DNA from: Pachypanchax playfairii
Lineage: Eukaryota > Chordata > Actinopteri > Cyprinodontiformes > Aplocheilidae
Length of the DNA: 64,000 nt
Direction of reading: 5' to 3'
NCBI GenBank assembly: GCA_006937955.1
Contig: SSNP01000035.1
Location: 2,958,301 to 3,022,300 of the forward strand
Below, in pieces: positions 58,900 through 64,000 of this stretch; position 1 is the first letter of the stretch, and every line of letters starts with the position of its first letter. Position numbers and translations under genes: made by a program. The notes under the pieces were generated by a model that was not told where the DNA came from, searched no databases, and was given only the letters and a program-made list of their open reading frames with translations.

Positions 58900-61800
58900 T
58901 CAAGAAGGCTGCTCCTGCTCCTGGCTTGATTTTTGCGGGCTGCTCAGGATTCCTGTCAAAAAACAACCAAACAAAAAATAGAGCATTAAATAATATTTGT
59001 TAGAGAATTTCTCATTGAGAAACGATCATGTAACTCAAATTTTTTGCATTTGAAATGTGACAATTTCTTTAAGATGTATTTTTGAAGACTGTTATTTATA
59101 TTTTTATCAGCTATTAGAATGTCACATTAACAAGCTGACAGACTTGATTAAAAAAAGTCAAATACAAAAACTGATTTGATTAATTGGTGTTTGTTGGATG
59201 TAAAATCTCAGACAACATGATGACGCCAGTCACAAGCTGATAAATGTGCTCAGCTTACAGTAAAAGACAGAAAACGCACCCTTTTCCTGAACTCGACATA
59301 TGTGATTGGGTTTCTCAGCTAAATGTTTGGTCATTAGATCCCCGCCAGACGCATCAACGAGGTCGCAGTCAGGACAGTTGAGGGTAAATCTAAACAGAGA
59401 AGAAGAAGAATCTCCAATCAGCTTCTGTTTTAACTCATTTCATGGACTCCAACAGAAAAATGAAGCTCACTTACGCTGTTCCTGATGATTTTCTTCTGTT
59501 ATCCATTTTTAATTGTCTGTATTTACTGATAGCACTATGAAACCTAAGAATAAAAAAAGAGAATATTGTCACGACATCTGTTTAAGACACCTAAAAATGA
59601 GTGAGGTCAAAGTTTATCCACAGACTTCATGTCGAGTTCAGTCTCACAGCACAGAAATACTCACTGTATCATGTGATTCCCAATAGAAACTTTGCAACTT
59701 GTCCGATAGTTGCAGGCACCACACTGTGTCTGCATTGGGAAATGTGAAAATAGATCATCCAACTCTGTGTAACACTCGATGCATGTGTGGGTCTCACCTA
59801 CAATACTAAACACAGAACAGAGAACACGTGCAGGTGAGATTTAGATCTGATTTACAAACAGCTAGTAATGATTTAAACCTGTCATTAAATCATTTTATAC
59901 AGTTTTTACATAGTTCATTCTTCTTGTTGCATGTTAAAATATTTTTTTTCCTAATATGCAGATGAGTAAAAATCCAACATGGCAGCAGCACTAAACAGGA
60001 AGTTATGGCTTCATTCTGTACAACGGAAACAGAAGGAGACGCGTCGTCCATGTTTAAACATAGTACAGTCCATAGAGGAGACCTGCTGCTGCCACAGAAA
60101 TTGTCAAATCAACACTTCAGATCTTTCAAAAAGCCAGTGGAAAAATGAGCATTGCTGCTAAAGTGTGACGCTGTGGATCCAGAAGCTGGAAGTCCTACAG
60201 ACACGGGATCGGGTGAAGACGAGGTCAGGAGGGTCGGAACAGGTTTTGTACAAACGAGTGCAAAGATCACATCAAAGCTGTAACATTTCCACACCACGTC
60301 CTTCAAATCCAACATTATCGAACAATATTTATTCATCTGTTGCATTTTGCTTCTCTGTGATTCAGAGTGAAACGTTTATCTAACCTGAGATTCTTCAGAG
60401 ACAAGTTGTTCCTGGAAATCAGACGATTCTGCTTCTTGTTCCGATCCGGTTTGTTCGTGTTCTGCGTCATCTTGGAGTTACCTGGTTTGGAGTCGTTTGG
60501 TTTAATCTTGAACACGCTGACTGGAGGTTTGAACTGGGGTGAAGGTTGTGGTTCTGCAGACGGACCAGTACAGACTGGAGTTGAAGGTCCCTTTCCTGTG
60601 AGGGAGGCTCGAATCGTCACCTGCAGCAAAAAAACAAAATGCACTGTGAATAAATTTTGTAAAAAAAAATAAATGGCCGACTGATTCTGATGTGAGCGGC
60701 TCACACCTTGGTACCAGGAGGAAGACCCTCCAGGGCTTCCGGTTTCCTGTAAGTCCTGTGGACATGAGTTCTGTGCTCAGCCTTTTCCTTATAGGTAAGG
60801 AAATTAAGTCTGCATTTTCCACATCGATGGATCCCTTTTTTCTAAAAAAAAATAATGAACATTGAAAGAAAAAATGAAATAAAGAAAATCAGATACAATT
60901 TAGAGTAAGTGTGTGAGTGAAATCAGCAGTATCATACCTGATGCTTCATGTAGTGCTGCATGTACATATGACTGGATCGAATTACTTTCAGGCAGAAAGG
61001 ACAGAGCAGGTCTTTCGTGTTTTCGTGGACGCTTCGGAAATGAGTCTCCACATCTGAGAAAAAAGACGATCTGTAATTGCACACCTGTGGAATCAGCAAA
61101 ACAAATCAGTGGATTGGATCTTTTTAAAAAAAACATTAAATAAATATGAAGTCAACGATAACAAGTGTTGGACCTGGCAGACATAAGGCATTTCACCAGG
61201 TTTGTGGTTCCCCTTCATGTGTTCCAGCAGCACCTGCTCCGACTCAAACGCCAGCTCACATATCTTACAGTTAGCTGAAAAACAAAAGAGCAGAGAAAAG
61301 TTACAGACAGTCACTCAAACCTGACGATGTTCGCTGGATGGTTGTTTTACATGAGGATTCGATCGGGCTGTGAGCGCTCTCGATGTGGCACTGCAGCTGG
61401 AAGGGAGTCATGTACTGTCGGTAGCAGTGCTGGCAGGTGGTGTGGCTTTCCCAGCTCTCACTGTTCTGCTTCTCCAGCTCCAGGTGGTGTTTCATATGGT
61501 TCATGAACCTGCGCACACACACACATGCAGACGAGGTGAACATGAACTTCCTTCTGAAACATAAAGAATCTCAGACGTGACGCCACAGATTGTTGTTCCA
61601 ATAATTGTTTTTAGCAAAATGGAGCCAAAAGTCAGCTGACAGCTCGGTGAAAAACAGAACATGTGACCCCCCCCACAAAAAATACATAAAAGCATAAAAA
61701 GCTAATTTATCTACATGTATATGCAATGATAATAAAATAACCTTATGAGACCATTTTTAGTACAAAACTAATTAAATTATTAAATAAATTTTAAAATTCA

Positions 61801-64000
61801 GTTTCATATTTCAATTTCTTTTATGTCCAAAAAAAATAGAAATCTGTTCATCTTAGTTTCCTAAATGAAACTCTGCTTTGCTTTAAAAATGTGTCATTAA
61901 CAAATTGTTATAGGGATTATTATTAGTAATTATTCTGTTTATCATCCATCAGGAAATAAACTAAAATTAATTTTGTAATTTTTAAACATGTTGCTTCATC
62001 ACATCCACGTCTGATTTGTTTTAACAAACTACAAATAAATCCCTTATATAAATGAGAAAATAATACATTTCAACATTTAGGGATTTTTTAAATTATTCTA
62101 AAGGAACTAAGTAATTAAACTGTTGAGGACAATGAATTATTCCTGACTTGTGAACATGATCCTGGTCCCGCAGGTTTTTAAGATAAATGAAGAATCCTCC
62201 TCACAACTCATGTTTTAAGTATGTATAATGGGTGTTATAATACCAGCAATTACACACATACTTTTATGTATTTATTTATTTAGATATGTTTAATGATTTT
62301 GTGCTCCGTGGCTACAGCGAGAGCACCTCCACGGCAACGTGCCGCTGCTGCCGCCCCGACGAGGCGCGGTCCATTTTTCAGCCTGTACATTTTGCTACAT
62401 CAGCTCCCCTAATAGAAAATTTCACGTGGATGAACTATGACCTCGACTGCGAGACTGTCGCTGCAGTACAAATGTGCTTCCCCATTAAAAGCAGCTTACA
62501 GAGACTTTTTTTTTCTTGCAATGTTCCGCAGCAAAGTTATTTAATCACAGGAGCAGTTTTTACGCCACATAAACTAGCAGTCATTTTTCATATTTAGGCC
62601 CATGAGGGAAAACAGTCTGATAGTGTCATCCATCTGAGAGGGAAGTTAGGCCAGAGAGACGTCCACTCTGTCTTCACTGGCACAGGACAGAAATCTTTTT
62701 AGCAACTCCTTCAAGTCCACGTCTGCTTTCTGAGTACAGATTTATCAATATATGACGTGGAGATGAAAATTAACTCGATAACGACAGTGATAGAGAAGAT
62801 GGAATGAGTGGAATATATGCCACCTTCTCCTGTCAGTGACTTTGGACCGAAAACTTGGGTGAGAAGTCATTAAGGCAAAGTGTTAGCTTAATTAAAAATG
62901 AATTAACGTAACCCTAAACAAATAACTTAACAGTACAGTAGAGAAAATGTTCAGATTTTCTCTAGAAAAGCACTAAGATAAAGATATTTCTCTCCAGATG
63001 AATCTCTCAACATCAAAACTGCTCAAAAAAGGTTACAGATAGGAAAAACTAGGGGGGGTCTGTTATGTCTGGTACTGGACTTTGTCTGGTGGGGTCTTTG
63101 AAAGTAGAGGTGGCCTTGGACAAATGGAATGAGATTTGAATCAGGTGAATTTGATAGTTGCATAAACATGTTGGGATCAGGAGAAACCAGCAGCTGATCG
63201 GTTTAGTTCTGTTGTTCAAACTGTTAGTTTTCTTCTATTAGCACAAATAGTTTAGAAAGATGTTTAAAGAGTAGATCAGATTTCAGAAAGCTGCAGACAT
63301 CAGACACAGGAACAAACACAGACTAGGTGAGTGGAGTCATGTGACGTACATGCGAGTAGTTACTTTCTAAACTTCAGCATGACGAAAAAAATCCCACATC
63401 AAATGAACCAAACCCCATTTTAACATGAACCAGAACATCATCTCACCTGATGTTGTTCTTGAGAACTTTCAAACAGCTTTGGCACTTGAACGTCGTGTTG
63501 GTCTTCTGTCCTTCTTTTTTGTGCACGTCTCCCTCGAAGCGGCCGTAGTAGAAATCTGCCACCAGCATGATGAGCTTATTTGGAGCTGTTTTCACGACTG
63601 ATGGAGTCTGACTTCCCACGTTACTATAGCAACGCTGAAATAAGGAGAAGCTTTAGCTTCATAAATCAACTAATTAGAACCACATCTATATAAATAGAAA
63701 CAATACAAAATAATGTTACATGAGAAGTTTTAATCAGAAGCACTTATTATGGAGAGTTGAACTGATGAATAACAAGCAGACATGATTTTACAAAAATTTA
63801 CTGACTATGATGTGAAACTTCAGGGCGTCCTCGTTAGAAAATTCTCCATGACATTTGGGACAGTTTTTCTTTTTGATGCCATTTTCCACTCTCACTGTTA
63901 CTTTTGCCGATGCTACAAAAAAGACCAGATGTTAAAGGCAAAAAGACACCGAAAAACATCAGTGACTAAAATTATTTCTTCTTACAAGATGTAAATGAAA
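58900..64000 (-). CDS. znf280d: znf280d: C2H2 zinc finger protein 280D (3' part; 5' part beyond the window)
   Basis: Partial gene. Coding exons (minus strand, 5' to 3'): beyond 64000-63986, 63912-63806, 63634-63447, 61508-61351, 61274-61174, 61084-60938, 60841-60707, 60620-60385, 59805-59665, 59543-59475, 59389-59280, 58952-58900; about 486 aa visible, all phases closing. It has a series of zinc fingers: NCPKCHGEF, FKCQSCLKVLKNNI with HMKHHLE, TCQHCYRQY with HIESAH, CKICELAFE with HMKGNHKPGEMPYVCQ, LLCPFCLKVI, HRCGKCRLNF, then HTCIECYTELDDLFSHF with CGACNYRTSC, and LNCPDCDLVD. These match the SUHW/ZNF280 family. After the seventh finger comes a basic Ser/Lys/Asn-rich linker. The protein stops 17 codons after the last finger-like motif (QEQEQPS), much shorter than the long acidic tail of human ZNF280D. 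Its function is poorly known; nuclear DNA binding is inferred from the fingers. Confidence 0.9.
61509..63446. other. Large znf280d intron with a candidate conserved noncoding element
   Basis: 1.9 kb. Most is AT-rich. 62280-62760 is GC-richer and of high complexity (CTCCACGGCAACGTGCCGC, TTTCACGTGGATGAAC, CCCATTAAAAGCAGCTTA). Its open frame of about 100 codons has no recognisable domain, no good splice sites and no fit to the finger series, so an enhancer-like element is more likely than an exon. Confidence 0.45.

Noticed and set aside
59796..59798. Acceptor ATTGTAG for the znf280d exon ending HTCIEC
   Set aside because: Joined to the preceding exon it gives an immediate TGA; the acceptor at 59806-59807 (GTTTAG) keeps the frame.
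63620..63633. X-box-like GTTACTATAGCAAC
   Set aside because: Falls within coding sequence of znf280d (CYSNV); a regulatory role is not supported.

Overview
The window is nuclear DNA from a teleost fish, probably a percomorph. It is AT-rich, with compact multi-exon vertebrate genes, GT-AG introns and typical fish repeats (hAT and TTAA MITEs, an L2-like LINE tail, tRNA-SINE tails). Gene content matches the block PRTG-NEDD4-RFX7-TEX9-MNS1-ZNF280D that I know from human 15q21.3, in the same order and with the same relative orientations. Gene names rest on protein sequences read from the exons; only the first (prtg) rests mainly on position.

Layout. 479-545 (-): first coding exon of probable prtg. 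5323-28326 (-): nedd4, a C2-WWx4-HECT ubiquitin ligase, about 905 aa in 29 coding exons. A second first exon (19910-21190) lies inside the gene and replaces most of the C2 domain with 427 unrelated residues. 28.4-34.0 kb: repeat-rich intergenic DNA with a broken LINE, a LINE-derived minisatellite and MITEs. 36874-49673 (-): rfx7, about 1393 aa, with an AT-AC (U12-type) intron inside the DNA-binding domain and a possible extra 75-nt cassette exon. 51082-54155 (+): tex9, head-to-head with rfx7 and with a palindromic RFX X-box just upstream of its ATG. 54445-57443 (-): mns1, tail-to-tail with tex9. 58900-64000 (-): the 3' two thirds or so of znf280d, running off the right edge.

How the genes relate. 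nedd4 is a ubiquitin ligase, rfx7 and znf280d are nuclear DNA-binding proteins, and tex9 and mns1 are coiled-coil proteins linked to cilia/flagella. There is no operon; the likely shared logic is regulatory. tex9 has a strong X-box, mns1 has a weaker X-box-like site plus three tandem CCAAT boxes, and an RFX-family gene is next door. That RFX7 itself acts on these sites is not shown by the sequence.

Exon coordinates were derived by hand from splice consensus, reading-frame phase and protein similarity recalled from the families. All internal phases close for nedd4, rfx7, tex9, mns1 and the visible part of znf280d. Two ambiguous bases (N) occur, at 10614 and 48259.
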